Assembly: GCA_963706385.1 (NCBI GenBank)
Contig: OY970153.1
Span: forward strand, 2,542,001-2,606,000
Origin: Poindextera sp963706385
Lineage (GTDB): Bacteria; Pseudomonadota; Alphaproteobacteria; Caulobacterales; Caulobacteraceae
DNA: 64,000 nt
Direction: 5' to 3'
Shown here: in pieces, positions 9,967 to 20,817 of the stretch
Layout: the number at the start of each line of letters is the position of its first letter
How positions within the stretch are numbered: position 1 is the stretch's first letter
The notes under the pieces: generated by a model
The model's input: only the letters and a program-made list of their open reading frames with translations
What the model was told of the DNA's origin: nothing
The model's database searches: none
Program-made: the position numbers and the translations under genes

Positions 9967-10353
9967 TCAATTTGGGCTTTCCGCGCCGGCGACGGGTCCG
10001 TCGGAGGCGCTGTCGGCGGTCAGGATATCGTTCTGGCGCGCGCGATTGGATGCGGTGTTGGCGCTCGAGGTGGCGGCTTGGGTTCCGGGCTCCGTACGCG
10101 GCGGAAGCGGCGGCGGCGGAGCGGCCAGGTCGTCGCCGCCGCTGGCGAAGAACTGTCGGGGCAGGGCGACGGCGGGCGCCGCCGTGGGGACACGGGACTG
10201 GCCGGCGGCCGGCGCGGCGGACTTGCCGGGCCAGGTCAAGAAGCGGATCGGCGGTGAAGCGGCGTCGGTTTCGGCGGCGCTGGCGGTCCGCGCCCACGCC
10301 CCGGCGAGCGGCGCGAGGAGCGCGGCGGCGGCGAAGGCGGCGAGGCGGGGCAT
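9967..10353 (-). CDS. Small exported Ala/Pro-rich protein
   Basis: 128 residues. It begins with a clear signal peptide (MPRLAAFAAAALLAPLAGAW, cleavage likely near ASA at ~26) and continues as a low-complexity Ala/Pro/Ser/Thr-rich chain with a run of prolines near residues 80-86. No domain is recognised and the mature part is probably disordered. It is the first gene of a likely two-gene operon with the DUF2336 gene. Composition alone could mislead in GC-rich DNA, but the signal peptide, operon spacing and CtrA-like box upstream support a real gene. Confidence 0.5.
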   Translation of the reverse strand: MPRLAAFAAAALLAPLAGAWARTASAAETDAASPPIRFLTWPGKSAAPAAGQSRVPTAAPAVALPRQFFASGGDDLAAPPPPLPPRTEPGTQAATSSANTASNRARQNDILTADSASDGPVAGAESPN

Positions 10354-10400
10354 GGCGACTCCGGGCGGGACATTCCCGTCCTAGTCATAGCGTCGCGGCC

Positions 10401-10415
10401 TTAACCCTCGCCTAA
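10401..10415 (-). promoter_or_regulatory. CtrA-like box (7 of 8) upstream of the DUF2336 operon
   Basis: TTAA-N7-CTAA at 10401-10415 (plus strand) departs from the CtrA consensus at one base. It lies about 48 bases upstream of the exported-protein start at 10353 and overlaps the stop codon of the permease gene that precedes it. Binding is inferred. Confidence 0.4.
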
Positions 10416-11190
10416 CGGCCTCGCCAGTGGCGCAAAATCGCCCGCTCGGCGGCGTGCATCAGGCTGTAGAGGGCGATGCCCATGATCGCCAGCACCACCA
10501 GGGCGGCGAACATCTTGGCGGTCTCCAGCCGGTGTTTGGCCTCCAGGATCCGCCAGGCCAGGCCCTGCGCGCCGCCGCTGCCGGCGACGAACTCGGCGAC
10601 CACCGCCCCGACCAGGGCCAGGCCGGCGGCGACCTTGTGCCCCTCCAGCAGGAAGGGAACCGCCGACGGCAGACGCAGGCGAAACAGCCGCTGCAGGCGG
10701 CCCGCGCCGTAGAGGTCGAACAGCCGCTCCAGGTCCGGATCGGCGCTCTTCAAGCCAGTCAGGGCCCCGGAGAAGATCGGGAAGAAGGCCACCACCACCG
10801 CCAGCACCAGGATCGCCCGCTCGGGATGCTCCAGGCCCGCCCAGATGGTCACCAGCGGCGCGATGGCCACGATCGGGGTCACTTGCAAGGTGGTGACCAC
10901 CGGCTGGACCGCCCGCTCGATCAAGGGATTGATCGCCACCACCAGGGCCAGCAGGCAGGCGAACAGGCTGGCCCAGGCCAGGGCCATCAGCGCGGTCGAC
11001 AAGGTGTTCCAGGCGCCCGAGGCCAAGAGCGGCAGGTCCTTGATCGTGGCGACGGCGATCTGCGACGGCGGCGGCAACAGGTAGCTGGGCAGGGCCAGGG
11101 CGCGGCAGGCGATCTCCCAGACCGCCAGCAGCAGGGCGATGAAGGCGATCGGCGCCAGGATCGCCAGGATTCGGTCGACGGGGGGCTCAT
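10412..11190 (-). CDS. ABC transporter permease with apparent N-terminal frameshift
   Basis: The intact frame from TTG 11077 gives 221 residues with about five membrane segments and the binding-protein-dependent permease core (GAGRLQRLFRLRLPSAVPFLLEGHKVA region). The same frame stays open upstream and encodes the missing first membrane helix (ILAILAPIAFIALLLAVWEI, then LPSYLLPPPSQI, typical of SsuC/TauC-type permeases). It contains no ATG, GTG or TTG there. An ATG at 11190, overlapping the ATPase stop as ATGA, is out of frame by one base, separated by six Gs at 11180-11185. One extra G would restore a 259-residue protein of normal length. Either the gene carries a real frameshift or the assembled run is one base short. 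Confidence 0.75.
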
Positions 11191-11945
11191 GCGGACGCCG
11201 CGCCGGCGGCCATCGCCGCGTCCAGAGTGCGCGAAACCTGCTCGGCCGCCTCGCGGAAAGCGGCGGTGGTGCGAAAGCCCGCCGGCCGCGGCAGCGGGGC
11301 CTCCAGCCGGGTCTCGCCGGCGAAGCGACCCGGCCCCGGCGTCATCACGATGGTCCGCCCGGCCATGTAGACCGCCTCCTCCACGTTGTGGGTGACGAAG
11401 ACGATCGCCGGCCGCGCGTGCGCCCACAGATGATGCACGTCCTCGGCCAGGGCGCGGCGGGTGATCTCGTCGAGCGCGGCGAACGGCTCGTCCAGCAACA
11501 GCAGCCTGGGCTCGGTGACCAGGGCGCGGGCCAGCGAGACCCGCATGGCCATGCCGCCGGAAAGCTGGGCCGGCTTGGCGCCGTCGACCCCGCTCAGCCG
11601 GACCCTGGCCAGGGCCAGCGCCGCCCGCTCCCGCGCCGTCCGGCGGGCGACCCGCGCCAGCGCCAGCGGCAGGGCGACATTGTCCAGCGCGCTGGCCCAG
11701 GGCATCAGGGTCGGCGATTGGAACACCACCGCGGTCTCGCCCCGGCCGGAGGCGCGGATCACCTGGCCGCGCGTCGGCGCCTCCAGCCCGGCCAGCAGCC
11801 TAAGCGCGGTGGACTTGCCGCAGCCGGACGGTCCGACCAGGGCGACGATCTCGCCGGGCGCCAGCGTCAGGTCGAACGGCCCCAGCGCCGGCCCGCGCGG
11901 GTAATCGACCTCGACGGCCCTCAGTTCGGCGATCGGCGGGTTCAA
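11187..11945 (-). CDS. ABC transporter ATP-binding protein (SsuB/TauB type)
   Basis: 252 residues, TTG start. Walker A is GPSGCGKSTALRLL (~38-51), the Q-loop VFQSPTLMPW, the signature LSGGMAMRVSLARAL, Walker B LLLLDEPFAALD, and the H-loop FVTHNVEEAV. The VEEAVYMAGRTIVMTPGPGR tail is typical of nitrate/sulfonate/taurine-type importers. It energises uptake of the ligand bound by the lipoprotein encoded ten bases upstream; its stop overlaps the likely start of the permease gene. The substrate cannot be told from this subunit. Confidence 0.9.
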   Translation of the reverse strand: MNPPIAELRAVEVDYPRGPALGPFDLTLAPGEIVALVGPSGCGKSTALRLLAGLEAPTRGQVIRASGRGETAVVFQSPTLMPWASALDNVALPLALARVARRTARERAALALARVRLSGVDGAKPAQLSGGMAMRVSLARALVTEPRLLLLDEPFAALDEITRRALAEDVHHLWAHARPAIVFVTHNVEEAVYMAGRTIVMTPGPGRFAGETRLEAPLPRPAGFRTTAAFREAAEQVSRTLDAAMAAGAASA

Positions 11946-11955
11946 GGCGGACGCG

Positions 11956-12957
11956 CTACTTCACGCCCGTCGGCAGGAACTGGAGCGTGTAGGCGCGGCG
12001 ATAGTCCATGTCCTTGGGATAGACGCTCTGGCTGGAGGCGATCGAAAAGAAGCTGGCCCAGCGCGCGTCGCTCATCGCGCCGACGCCCTGGCGGGCCGCG
12101 TCACCCGACAGGACGATGCCCTTTTCGCGCATCTTGGCCCGGGCCTGGTCCAGCACGTCCTGGCTCATCTCGGGGTTGTCCTTCAGGATCAGGGCGTCGG
12201 CCGGCCTCGGATCGCCGTACAGATAGGCCTTCCAGCCCTGGGCGGTGGCGTCGACGAAGGCCTTCACCGCGGCCGGGCTCGAAGCGATCAGGCCATCGCG
12301 CGCCAGCACCATGCCGGCGTAGCCGGGATAGCCCTCGTCGGCCAGCAGGAACACCGCCGGCTTGATCCCGCTCGCCTTTTCGATCGTGTAGGGCTCGCTG
12401 GTCAGATAGCCCTCCTGGATCAGCCGCTTGTCGGCCAGGAACGGGGCGTCGGAGAAGTCGTACTTGCGCACCTGATCGTCGGTGAAGCCGTACTTGGCCT
12501 TCAGCCAGACCCAGAAAGCGGTGATCGAGGCGTCGGCCAGCAGGATCGGCCGGCCCTTCATGTCGGCGAGCGAGCGGATGTTCTGGTCGGGGTGGGCGAT
12601 CAGCACCTGCGGGTCGGACTGCATGGTGGCCATCACCGCCTTGATCGGCGCCTGGGCCTTGGCGATGTTGAGCACGATGAAGCTGTTCGAGCCGACGCCC
12701 AGGTCGATGGCCCCGGTGGCCAGCAGCTGGGGCACGTCCACCGCCGGCCCGCCCTGGATGATGCTCACGTCCAGGCCGCGCTTCTTGTATTCGCCGGTGG
12801 CCAGCGCCTCGTAGAAGCCGCCCTGTTCGGCCTGGGCGCGCCAGTCGGTGGCGAACTTGATCGGGGTCAGCCCGCCCGATGGCGCGGCGTGCTTGGCCGG
12901 GGAACAGGCGCTCAGGGCGACCGCCAGTACGATTGCGAACAGACTGCGCCGATTCAA
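11956..12957 (-). CDS. ABC transporter substrate-binding lipoprotein (NMT1/SsuA-like)
   Basis: 333 residues, TTG start with a strong GGGGAGGG Shine-Dalgarno just upstream. The signal peptide ends in the lipobox LSAC (Cys 18), so it is a lipoprotein. The mature part has the NMT1/THI5-like fold: KFATDWRAQAEQGGFYEALATG, GLDVSIIQGGPAVDVPQLLATG, DLGVGSNSFIVL and a LADMKGRPI segment. Relatives bind sulfonates, pyrimidine precursors of thiamine, or riboflavin-like compounds. No TPP or FMN riboswitch is visible upstream, so I do not assign a substrate. It is first in a three-gene importer operon with the ATPase and permease. Confidence 0.85.
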   Translation of the reverse strand: MNRRSLFAIVLAVALSACSPAKHAAPSGGLTPIKFATDWRAQAEQGGFYEALATGEYKKRGLDVSIIQGGPAVDVPQLLATGAIDLGVGSNSFIVLNIAKAQAPIKAVMATMQSDPQVLIAHPDQNIRSLADMKGRPILLADASITAFWVWLKAKYGFTDDQVRKYDFSDAPFLADKRLIQEGYLTSEPYTIEKASGIKPAVFLLADEGYPGYAGMVLARDGLIASSPAAVKAFVDATAQGWKAYLYGDPRPADALILKDNPEMSQDVLDQARAKMREKGIVLSGDAARQGVGAMSDARWASFFSIASSQSVYPKDMDYRRAYTLQFLPTGVK

Positions 12958-13041
12958 CTCACCCTCCCCGGCCGTGGCGCGCCAACTTAGAGGCTTTTGG
13001 CGCCGAGCGGAATCGTTCGCGGCGTCGAAAACGCTCCATCG

Positions 13042-14852
<1,811 letters not shown>

Positions 14853-14856
<4 letters not shown>

Positions 14857-16967
14857 TTTCGGCTCCCCGGATCGCGATCGTCGCCGCGATCGGGCGGATT
14901 GTCCGGCCCGACGGGCGGTTGGTCGTCGGGCGGCGGATCGTCGCGTCCCCCGCCCCCGACCTTGTCGCCATCCTTGACCTTGTCGAAAGCGTTGGCCAGG
15001 CCGCCGTAGAAGCCGCCGCGGGGGTCGGCGGCCGCGTCCGCGCCGGGCTCGCCGGAGTCGGCGGCCTCGTCATCCGCCGTCGCCGCTGGCAGCCAGGCGA
15101 AGTCATGCGGCTCGGTGTCGCCATGCGCCGTGATCATCATCCGCTTCCACATCTCGGCCGGGATCTCCCCGCCGGTGACCTTGGCCATCGACGCGCCGTC
15201 GTCGTTGCCGACCCACACCCCGCAGATCCAGTCCGGGGTGAAGCCGACGAACCAGGCGTCGCGCCAGTTCTGGCTGGTGCCGGTCTTGCCGGCGGCCGGC
15301 CGGTCCAGCGCGGCCCGAACGCCGGTGCCGTGGGCGATCACCCCCTCCATCATCCGCACCATATCGCTCGCGTTGGCCGCGTCGTAGACGCTGACGCCGG
15401 CGGACGGAACATGGGTGTAGAGCACATCGCCCCTGGCGGTGGCGATCTGCTCGATCAGATAGGGATCGAGCCGCGAGCCGCCCTGCTGGAACACCTGGAA
15501 GGCCGAGGTCAGCTCCAGCAGGTTGACCTCGTAGGCGCCCAGGGCGACCGAAAGGTCGGGGCGGTCGGGAATGTCCTTCAGGCCGAAGCGGTGGGCGATC
15601 TCGCCGATCTTATCGCCGCCGATCTCGCTGGCCAGCCGCACGGCCACGGTGTTGATCGACAGCGCCAGGGCCTCGGCGAGGGTCACCGCGCCGCGATAGC
15701 CGCCGCCGTAGTTGCTGGGGCTCCAGTCGCCGACCCGCAAGGGCGCGTCCAGGCGGGTGTCGGTCGGCCGGATCCCGGCCTCCAGCGCCGCGGCGTAGAT
15801 GATCGGCTTGAACGCGGAGCCGGGCTGGCGCTGGGCCTGGGTGGCCCGGTTGAAGGCCGAAAGCCGGTGATCGGCGCCGCCCGCCAGCGCCCGAATCGCC
15901 CCGTCCGGGGCCAGCAGCACCAGCGCGCCCTGCTGAAACCCGCTCCGCCGGCCCTCGGCGGCGATGGTCTGGCGCACCAGGCCCTGGGCGGCGGTCTGCA
16001 GCCTTGGATCGACGCTCAGGCGAACCACCAGATCGGGGGCCTGGGCGCCGGCGATCCGCACCGCCTGGGCCGCGGCCATGTCGAGCACATAGCCGAAGTC
16101 GCCTTCGCCCGGCGCCTCGGGGGCGAGCTTGGGCGGGGCGGAGAGGGCGGCCTGCTCCTCGCCCGCGCCGATCCAGCCCTCAGCCCTCATGCTCGCCAGG
16201 ATGATCCGCGAACGCGCCAGGGCCGCCTCCATGTCGTTGGTCAGGGCCAGCCGCGTGGGCGCCTTGGGCAGGGCGGCCAGCAGGGCCGCCTCCTGCAGCG
16301 TCAGCCGGCTCGCCGGCTTGCCGAAATAGGTCTGGGCCGCCGCGTCGACGCCATAGGCGTTGTCGCCGAAGAAAATGCGGTTGAGGTAGAGCTCCAGCAC
16401 ATGGTTCTTGCTCATCGCCGCTTCCAGCCGCCAGGCGATCACCGCTTCCTGCAGCTTGCGCTTGAGCGTCTGGTCCGGCGACAGGAACAGGGTCCTGGCC
16501 AACTGCTGGGTCAGGGTCGAGCCGCCCTGGACGATGTGGCCGGCCTTGAGGTTGGCCCGCAACGCCCGGGCGACGCCGCGCAGATCGACTGGGCCGTGCT
16601 GGTAGAACCGCCGGTCCTCGGCCGCCAGGAAGGCGCGCGGGACGTAGGCCGGCAGTTCGGACAGTCTGACCAGATGGCCGTGGCGCGGGCCACGGGCGGC
16701 GATGACCTTGCCCTCATGGTCCTCGAAGGTCATACCCGGCGCCTGGTTGGCCACCTCGAGCGCGTTGGTGTCCGGCAGCGGCGGCACGCCGTCGACGAAG
16801 GTCTTGATCGCCAGGGCGGCGAGGCCGGCGCCGACCAGCAGTAGGGCGACGAGGATCGCCGCCGCCAGCCGCAACGCCCGCCCGCCGCGCTTCGGTCGGG
16901 CCGTCACGGGCGTGAATCGGGGCGGCGGGCCGTTCGGCTCCCGGGGTGGTCTGAGGCGGTCGTTCAC
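14853..16967 (-). CDS. PBP1A-family bifunctional penicillin-binding protein
   Basis: 704 residues, GTG start. A Pro/Arg-rich cytoplasmic tail precedes one membrane helix (~32-54, LAAAILVALLLVGAGLAALA). The GT51 glycosyltransferase domain (~75-260) contains FLAAEDRRFYQHGPVD, GGSTLTQQLARTLFLS and EAALLAALPKAP. The transpeptidase domain has the nucleophile Ser 384 in GSAFKP, a SIN motif and KTGTSQNWRDAWFVGFTP. It polymerises and cross-links peptidoglycan in the periplasm. The C-terminus is a low-complexity Gly/Pro/Asp-rich tail (GDKVGGGGRDDPPPDDQPP). It could be named PbpC or MrcA; I cannot choose between Caulobacter paralogues. Confidence 0.92.
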
Positions 16968-17026
16968 TGAATTTGCGTTGGTCTTTGGCGGCGGCGCCGG
17001 CTAGATCGCCCTTTAAGGGTCTTCGG

Positions 17027-17494
17027 ATGATGGCGCGCAAACCTTTTTGGCGGACCAAGACGCTGGACCAGATGACGCCGGCCGAATGGGAAAGCCTGTG
17101 CGACGGCTGCGGTCTGTGCTGCCTGATCCGTTTCGAGGACGAGGCGACCGGCGAGATCATCCCGACCCGGGTCGCCTGCCGCCTGTTCGACGACCGCCTC
17201 TGCCGCTGCGGCGACTACGCCAACCGCAAGGCTCAGGTGCCCGACTGCATCAAGCTGACCCCCAGCAACATCGAGGACCTCTTGTGGATGCCCAAGAGCT
17301 GCGCCTACCGTCGGCTGCACGAGGGCCGCGGACTGGCCGACTGGCATCCGCTGGTCAGCGGCGATCCGGAAAGCGTGCATCGCGCCGGGGTCGGCATCCG
17401 CGGCCAGACCCTGTCCGAGGCGAGCCTGGCCGATCCCGAGGACGCGGTGGCGTTCGAGGCGCCGGACCTGCTGGCCGAGCGCGGCGCGGACTGA
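17027..17494 (+). CDS. YcgN family cysteine-cluster protein (UPF0260)
   Basis: 155 residues with a cysteine-rich core typical of UPF0260/YcgN: CDGCGLCC at ~24-31, then CRLFDDRLCRCGDYANR and VPDCIKL, a C-x2-C-x3-C-like cluster that may bind metal or Fe-S. The family has no firm biochemical role. ATG 17027 is preferred to the longer frame from 16973 because AAGGG lies seven bases upstream and the extra residues are not family-like; ATG 17030 is possible. The gene is divergent from the penicillin-binding protein gene, with 59 bases between the starts, containing a small CCCTT-T-AAGGG palindrome at 17009-17019. Confidence 0.88.
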   Translation: MMARKPFWRTKTLDQMTPAEWESLCDGCGLCCLIRFEDEATGEIIPTRVACRLFDDRLCRCGDYANRKAQVPDCIKLTPSNIEDLLWMPKSCAYRRLHEGRGLADWHPLVSGDPESVHRAGVGIRGQTLSEASLADPEDAVAFEAPDLLAERGAD

Positions 17495-17555
17495 GGCCGC
17501 CGTGTGGCAGAAATGCCACAATGACCCTTGCGCGGGCCCGCGAACAGCCTAATTG

Positions 17556-18518
17556 ATGAGGCGCGTGAACACCCATTTCGAACGGCGGGCGAGACACTTG
17601 GCGCAGGACCCCTATCAGGAACTCGGCGTGTCGCGCGCGGCCAGCGCGGACGAGGTCCGTCGCGCCTTCCGCAAGTTGGCCAAGCAGTACCATCCGGACA
17701 AGAATCCCGGCGACAAGGCCGCCGAGGAGCGTTTCAAACGGGTCTCCGCCGCCTTCGACCTGCTGGGCGACGAGGACAAGCGCAAGAAGTTCGACCGCGG
17801 CGAGATCGACGCGGAGGGGCGCGAGACCATGCGCGGCTTTTCCGGCGAGGGGTTCGGCCGCGGCGGCTTCGACGGCGGCCCGAGGGGCGGCTTCGGCGGC
17901 GCCCAGTTCGAGGGCGTCGATCTGAACGACATCCTGGGCGAGGTGTTCGGCGGCCGCGGCGGCGGCCGCGGCGGCTTCAACGCGCCGACCAAGGGGGCGG
18001 ATGTGCGGGCGCGGCTGGAGATCGATCTGGAGGAGGCGATCCAGGGCGCGCGCAAGCGCATCGCCTTCTCCGACGGGCGGACCATCGAGGTGACTATCCC
18101 CAAGGGCGCGGCCGACGGCCAGACCCTGCGGCTGAAGGGCCAGGGCTCGCCCGGCCGCGCCGGTCCGGGCGACGCGCTGATCGAACTGGCGCTGCGCCCG
18201 CACCCGATTTTTCGCCGCGAGGGCGAGGCCCTGGTGATGGATCTGCCGGTCTCGGTGCCCGACGCGGTGCTGGGCGCCAAGGTCGAGGCGGCCACGCCGG
18301 ACGGGGCGGTCAGCCTGACCGTGCCCAAGGGCTCGAACGCCGGCTCGACCCTCAGGCTCAAGGGCCGCGGCCTGGTCGATCCGCGCACCGGCGCGCGGGG
18401 CGACCTGTTGGCGCGGGTGCAGGTCACCCTGCCGGATCCCCCCGATCCGGAGTTGGAGCGCTTCGCCGAGCAATGGCGCAAGGACAGGCCCTACACGCCC
18501 CGCCGGAAGGGCGGCTGA
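17556..18518 (+). CDS. DnaJ-like co-chaperone without zinc finger (CbpA type)
   Basis: About 320 residues. The J domain (DPYQELGVSRAASADEVRRAF...) carries the HPD motif in QYHPDKNPGD that stimulates DnaK ATPase. A Gly/Phe-rich linker follows (~90-145, FGRGGFDGGPRGGFGG). There are no CxxCxGxG zinc-finger repeats; the protein goes straight to C-terminal substrate-binding domains (VRARLEIDLEEAI, IEVTIPKGAADGQTLRLKGQG, VPKGSNAGSTLRLKGRG). This is the CbpA/DjlA-independent class of J proteins that binds unfolded clients for DnaK. The start is uncertain: ATG 17556 or an in-frame TTG at about 17601 that would begin right before the J domain. Confidence 0.87.
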   Translation: MRRVNTHFERRARHLAQDPYQELGVSRAASADEVRRAFRKLAKQYHPDKNPGDKAAEERFKRVSAAFDLLGDEDKRKKFDRGEIDAEGRETMRGFSGEGFGRGGFDGGPRGGFGGAQFEGVDLNDILGEVFGGRGGGRGGFNAPTKGADVRARLEIDLEEAIQGARKRIAFSDGRTIEVTIPKGAADGQTLRLKGQGSPGRAGPGDALIELALRPHPIFRREGEALVMDLPVSVPDAVLGAKVEAATPDGAVSLTVPKGSNAGSTLRLKGRGLVDPRTGARGDLLARVQVTLPDPPDPELERFAEQWRKDRPYTPRRKGG

Positions 18519-18526
18519 ACGCGCCG

Positions 18527-20401
18527 TTGGATCCTTCAGCCAAATGTCGGCCGGGCGCGGCGACGACTAGGCCCCAGCGCGTCGCCGGGCGCCCGCGCGG
18601 ATCGGCGAGCGAGGCGCCGCTGAACGGCCTGTCGGCGCCCTTCGTCCTGCTGGAGGACCGGCTGGCCGGCTCGCCCGCGCGGCTTTACCGAAACCCCGTC
18701 TCCATCGTCCGCTGCGACGAGCCGGCGGGGGTCGAACGGGCTTTCGGGCTGATCGAGCGCGGGCTGGCCCAGGGGCTGCACGCGGCCGGCCTGTTCTCCT
18801 ACGAACTGGGTTACGCGCTGGAGCCCAAACTCGCCCCGCTGTTGCCCGAGCCGCGCGATATCCCGCTGCTCTGGTTCGGACTGTTCGAACGGGCCGAGGC
18901 CCTGGCGGCCGAGCGTCTCGACGCCGCGTTCGCCGAGCTTGGGCCGCCGCCGCCGATCACCGGGGCGCGGGCGGGCCACGACCGGGCCGCCCACGTCGAC
19001 AAGGTGCGTCGGATCCTGGCGCTGATCGCGGCGGGCGACCTCTATCAGGTCAACCTCACCTTCCCGATGCGGTTCCGCTACGCCGGCGATCCGCTCGCGC
19101 TCTACGGCGCGTTGCGCGCCGCTCAGCCGGTGGCGCACGCGGGTCTGCTGTCGCTGGGCGACCGGACGATCCTGTCGGTCTCGCCGGAACTCTGGATCGA
19201 AACCGCCGACCGCCGGGCGGTGACCCGGCCGATGAAAGGCACCGCGGCCAGAGGCGCCGATCCTCGCGCCGACCTGGCCGCCCGCGACGGGCTTGCCGCA
19301 GACCCCAAACAGCGAGCCGAGAACCTGATGATCGTCGATCTGCTCCGCAACGATCTGGCCCGGATCAGCGAACCGGGCAGCGTGCGCGTGCCGGCCCTGT
19401 TCACGGTGGAAACCTATCCCAGCTTCCATACGCTCACCTCGACGGTGACCGCGCGGCTGCGCCCGAGCAAGGCCTTGCGCGAACAAATCGCGGCGCTGTT
19501 CCCCTGCGGATCGATCGTCGGCGCGCCCAAGGTGCGGGCTGGCCAGGTGATCCGCGATCTCGAACCCGAACCCCGCGGCGCCTATACCGGCGGGCTGGGC
19601 GCCATCGCCCCCTCCGGCGACGTGAGCTTCAACGTCGCCATCCGCACCGCCGTGATCGCCTCCGACGGCGAGGGCCGCTTCGGCGTCGGCGGCGGCGTCG
19701 TCGCTGATTCCGATCCGGACGCGGAATATGACGAGGCCCTGCTCAAGGCGCGCGTGCTCACCGACCTCGCGGCGGATTACCAACTCATCGAGACTTTCCG
19801 CTGGACGCGGCCGGACGGTTTCGTCCGTCTACGGAACCATCTCGATCGACTGGCGACGTCGGCCGCCCGACTTGGGTTCGACTTCGACCGCGCCGCGACG
19901 GAGGCGGATTTGGCACGGCTGGCGCGGACCTGGTCGAGCCAATCCGCCGATCGGCGCGTTCGCGCGGTCCTGGCGCGCGGCGGCGGGCTGAGCCTCGCCG
20001 GCGAGCCCATCGCCGCCGCCGAGCCGCGGACGCTTCGGGTCGGCGTGGCCGACCGCCCGCTCGACGCCGCCGATCCGTTCCTGCGCCACAAGACCACCCG
20101 GCGCGAGGTTCACGAGGACGCCTTCGCGCGCGCCGCCGCTCGCGGCCTGGACGAGACGCTGCTGCTGAACCGGCGCGGCGGAATCGCGGACGGCTCGCGC
20201 AATTCGGTGTTCGCGGAGATCGGCGGGCGCCTCGTCACCCCACCCCTGTGCGGCGGCGCCTTGCCCGGCGTCCTGCGTTCATGTCTGATCGCCGAGGGCC
20301 GCGCGATGGAACGGACCCTCGGCCTGGAGGATTTGCGGCATGCGTCGCGCTGGTTCCTCGGCAACAGCCTGCATGGCCTTCGCCCAGCCATCCTGGCGTA
20401 A
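18527..20401 (+). CDS. pabB: Fused aminodeoxychorismate synthase component I / aminodeoxychorismate lyase
   Basis: About 624 residues combining two folate-pathway enzymes. The first ~380 residues are the chorismate-binding PabB domain (AAGDLYQVNLTFPMRF, MKGTAARG, ENLMIVDLLRNDLARI, PCGSIVGAPKVRA, RGAYTGGLGAI). The rest is a class IV aminotransferase-fold PabC-like lyase: catalytic Lys in LRHKTTRREVHE, ETLLLNRRGGIADGSRNSVF and LCGGALPGVLR. Together they turn chorismate and ammonia into p-aminobenzoate, with a glutaminase (PabA) supplied elsewhere. The frame is open far upstream through the dnaJ-like gene; TTG 18527 is the only standard start codon between that stop and the conserved domain, so the exact start is uncertain. 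Confidence 0.88.
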   Translation: MDPSAKCRPGAATTRPQRVAGRPRGSASEAPLNGLSAPFVLLEDRLAGSPARLYRNPVSIVRCDEPAGVERAFGLIERGLAQGLHAAGLFSYELGYALEPKLAPLLPEPRDIPLLWFGLFERAEALAAERLDAAFAELGPPPPITGARAGHDRAAHVDKVRRILALIAAGDLYQVNLTFPMRFRYAGDPLALYGALRAAQPVAHAGLLSLGDRTILSVSPELWIETADRRAVTRPMKGTAARGADPRADLAARDGLAADPKQRAENLMIVDLLRNDLARISEPGSVRVPALFTVETYPSFHTLTSTVTARLRPSKALREQIAALFPCGSIVGAPKVRAGQVIRDLEPEPRGAYTGGLGAIAPSGDVSFNVAIRTAVIASDGEGRFGVGGGVVADSDPDAEYDEALLKARVLTDLAADYQLIETFRWTRPDGFVRLRNHLDRLATSAARLGFDFDRAATEADLARLARTWSSQSADRRVRAVLARGGGLSLAGEPIAAAEPRTLRVGVADRPLDAADPFLRHKTTRREVHEDAFARAAARGLDETLLLNRRGGIADGSRNSVFAEIGGRLVTPPLCGGALPGVLRSCLIAEGRAMERTLGLEDLRHASRWFLGNSLHGLRPAILA

Positions 20402-20435
20402 CGCGCCTTGCCGCGCTGGCGCGCGCCGCGGTCTA

Positions 20436-20451
20436 TTCAGATCGTGTTCAG
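20436..20451 (+). promoter_or_regulatory. Direct repeat upstream of the PepSY/two-component operon
   Basis: TTCAG at 20436-20440 is repeated at 20447-20451, an 11-base period. Direct repeats one helical turn apart are the usual binding mode of OmpR/PhoP-type regulators, so this may be an autoregulatory site. A weak TTGCCG (20408-20413) and TCTATT (20432-20437) could be the promoter hexamers. Binding is inferred. Confidence 0.3.
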
Positions 20452-20470
20452 CGGCATGCGCTTATGGAAC

Positions 20471-20809
20471 ATGCGCATGAAGGTCTCCCCCATCCCGTTC
20501 GTCGCACTGATGCTCGCGGCCGCGCCGGGGTCCAGCGGCGCGCCGCCGGCCTACGATTCCCTGGGCGCGGACTGGGGCGCCCAGCAGGACGAGGCCCGCG
20601 CCGGCGTCCGCCAGGGTCGCTATGCGCCGCTGGCCGAGGTGATCGCGCGGATCGCTCGGCGAACCCCCGGCCGGCAGCTCGACGCCGGCCTGGAGCAGGC
20701 GCGGGGCCGGGCGGTCTACCGCGTGCGCTGGGCGGCGGCGGACGGCCGCCGGATCGATTACATCGTCGACGCCAAGACCGGCGCCATCCTCGGCGCCGAG
20801 GGGAGATAG
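20471..20809 (+). CDS. Small periplasmic PepSY-domain protein
   Basis: About 112 residues. The N-terminus is a signal peptide (MRMKVSPIPFVALMLAAAPG). The mature protein is one PepSY-like domain: RQGRYAPLAEVIARIARRTPG, then VYRVRWAAADGRRIDYIVDAKTGAIL, ending in the typical IVDAKTGAIL strand. PepSY domains are thought to bind or inhibit periplasmic partners. The gene lies eight bases before a response regulator gene and is probably the first of a three-gene operon, so it may modulate the sensor kinase, as small periplasmic FeuN does for FeuQ in Sinorhizobium (analogy only). Several ATGs (20456, 20471, 20477) are possible starts. Confidence 0.75.
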   Translation: MRMKVSPIPFVALMLAAAPGSSGAPPAYDSLGADWGAQQDEARAGVRQGRYAPLAEVIARIARRTPGRQLDAGLEQARGRAVYRVRWAAADGRRIDYIVDAKTGAILGAEGR

Positions 20810-20817
20810 ATCGGGCC

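Noticed and set aside
17945..17985. GGC/CGC-rich tandem pattern in the dnaJ-like gene
   Set aside because: It is simply the coding sequence of the Gly/Phe-rich linker expected in J proteins.
17528..18526. Upstream in-frame extension of the PabB-PabC fusion through the dnaJ-like gene
   Set aside because: That stretch encodes an Arg/Gly-rich chain out of frame with a clear J-domain protein; the PabB domain begins after 18600.
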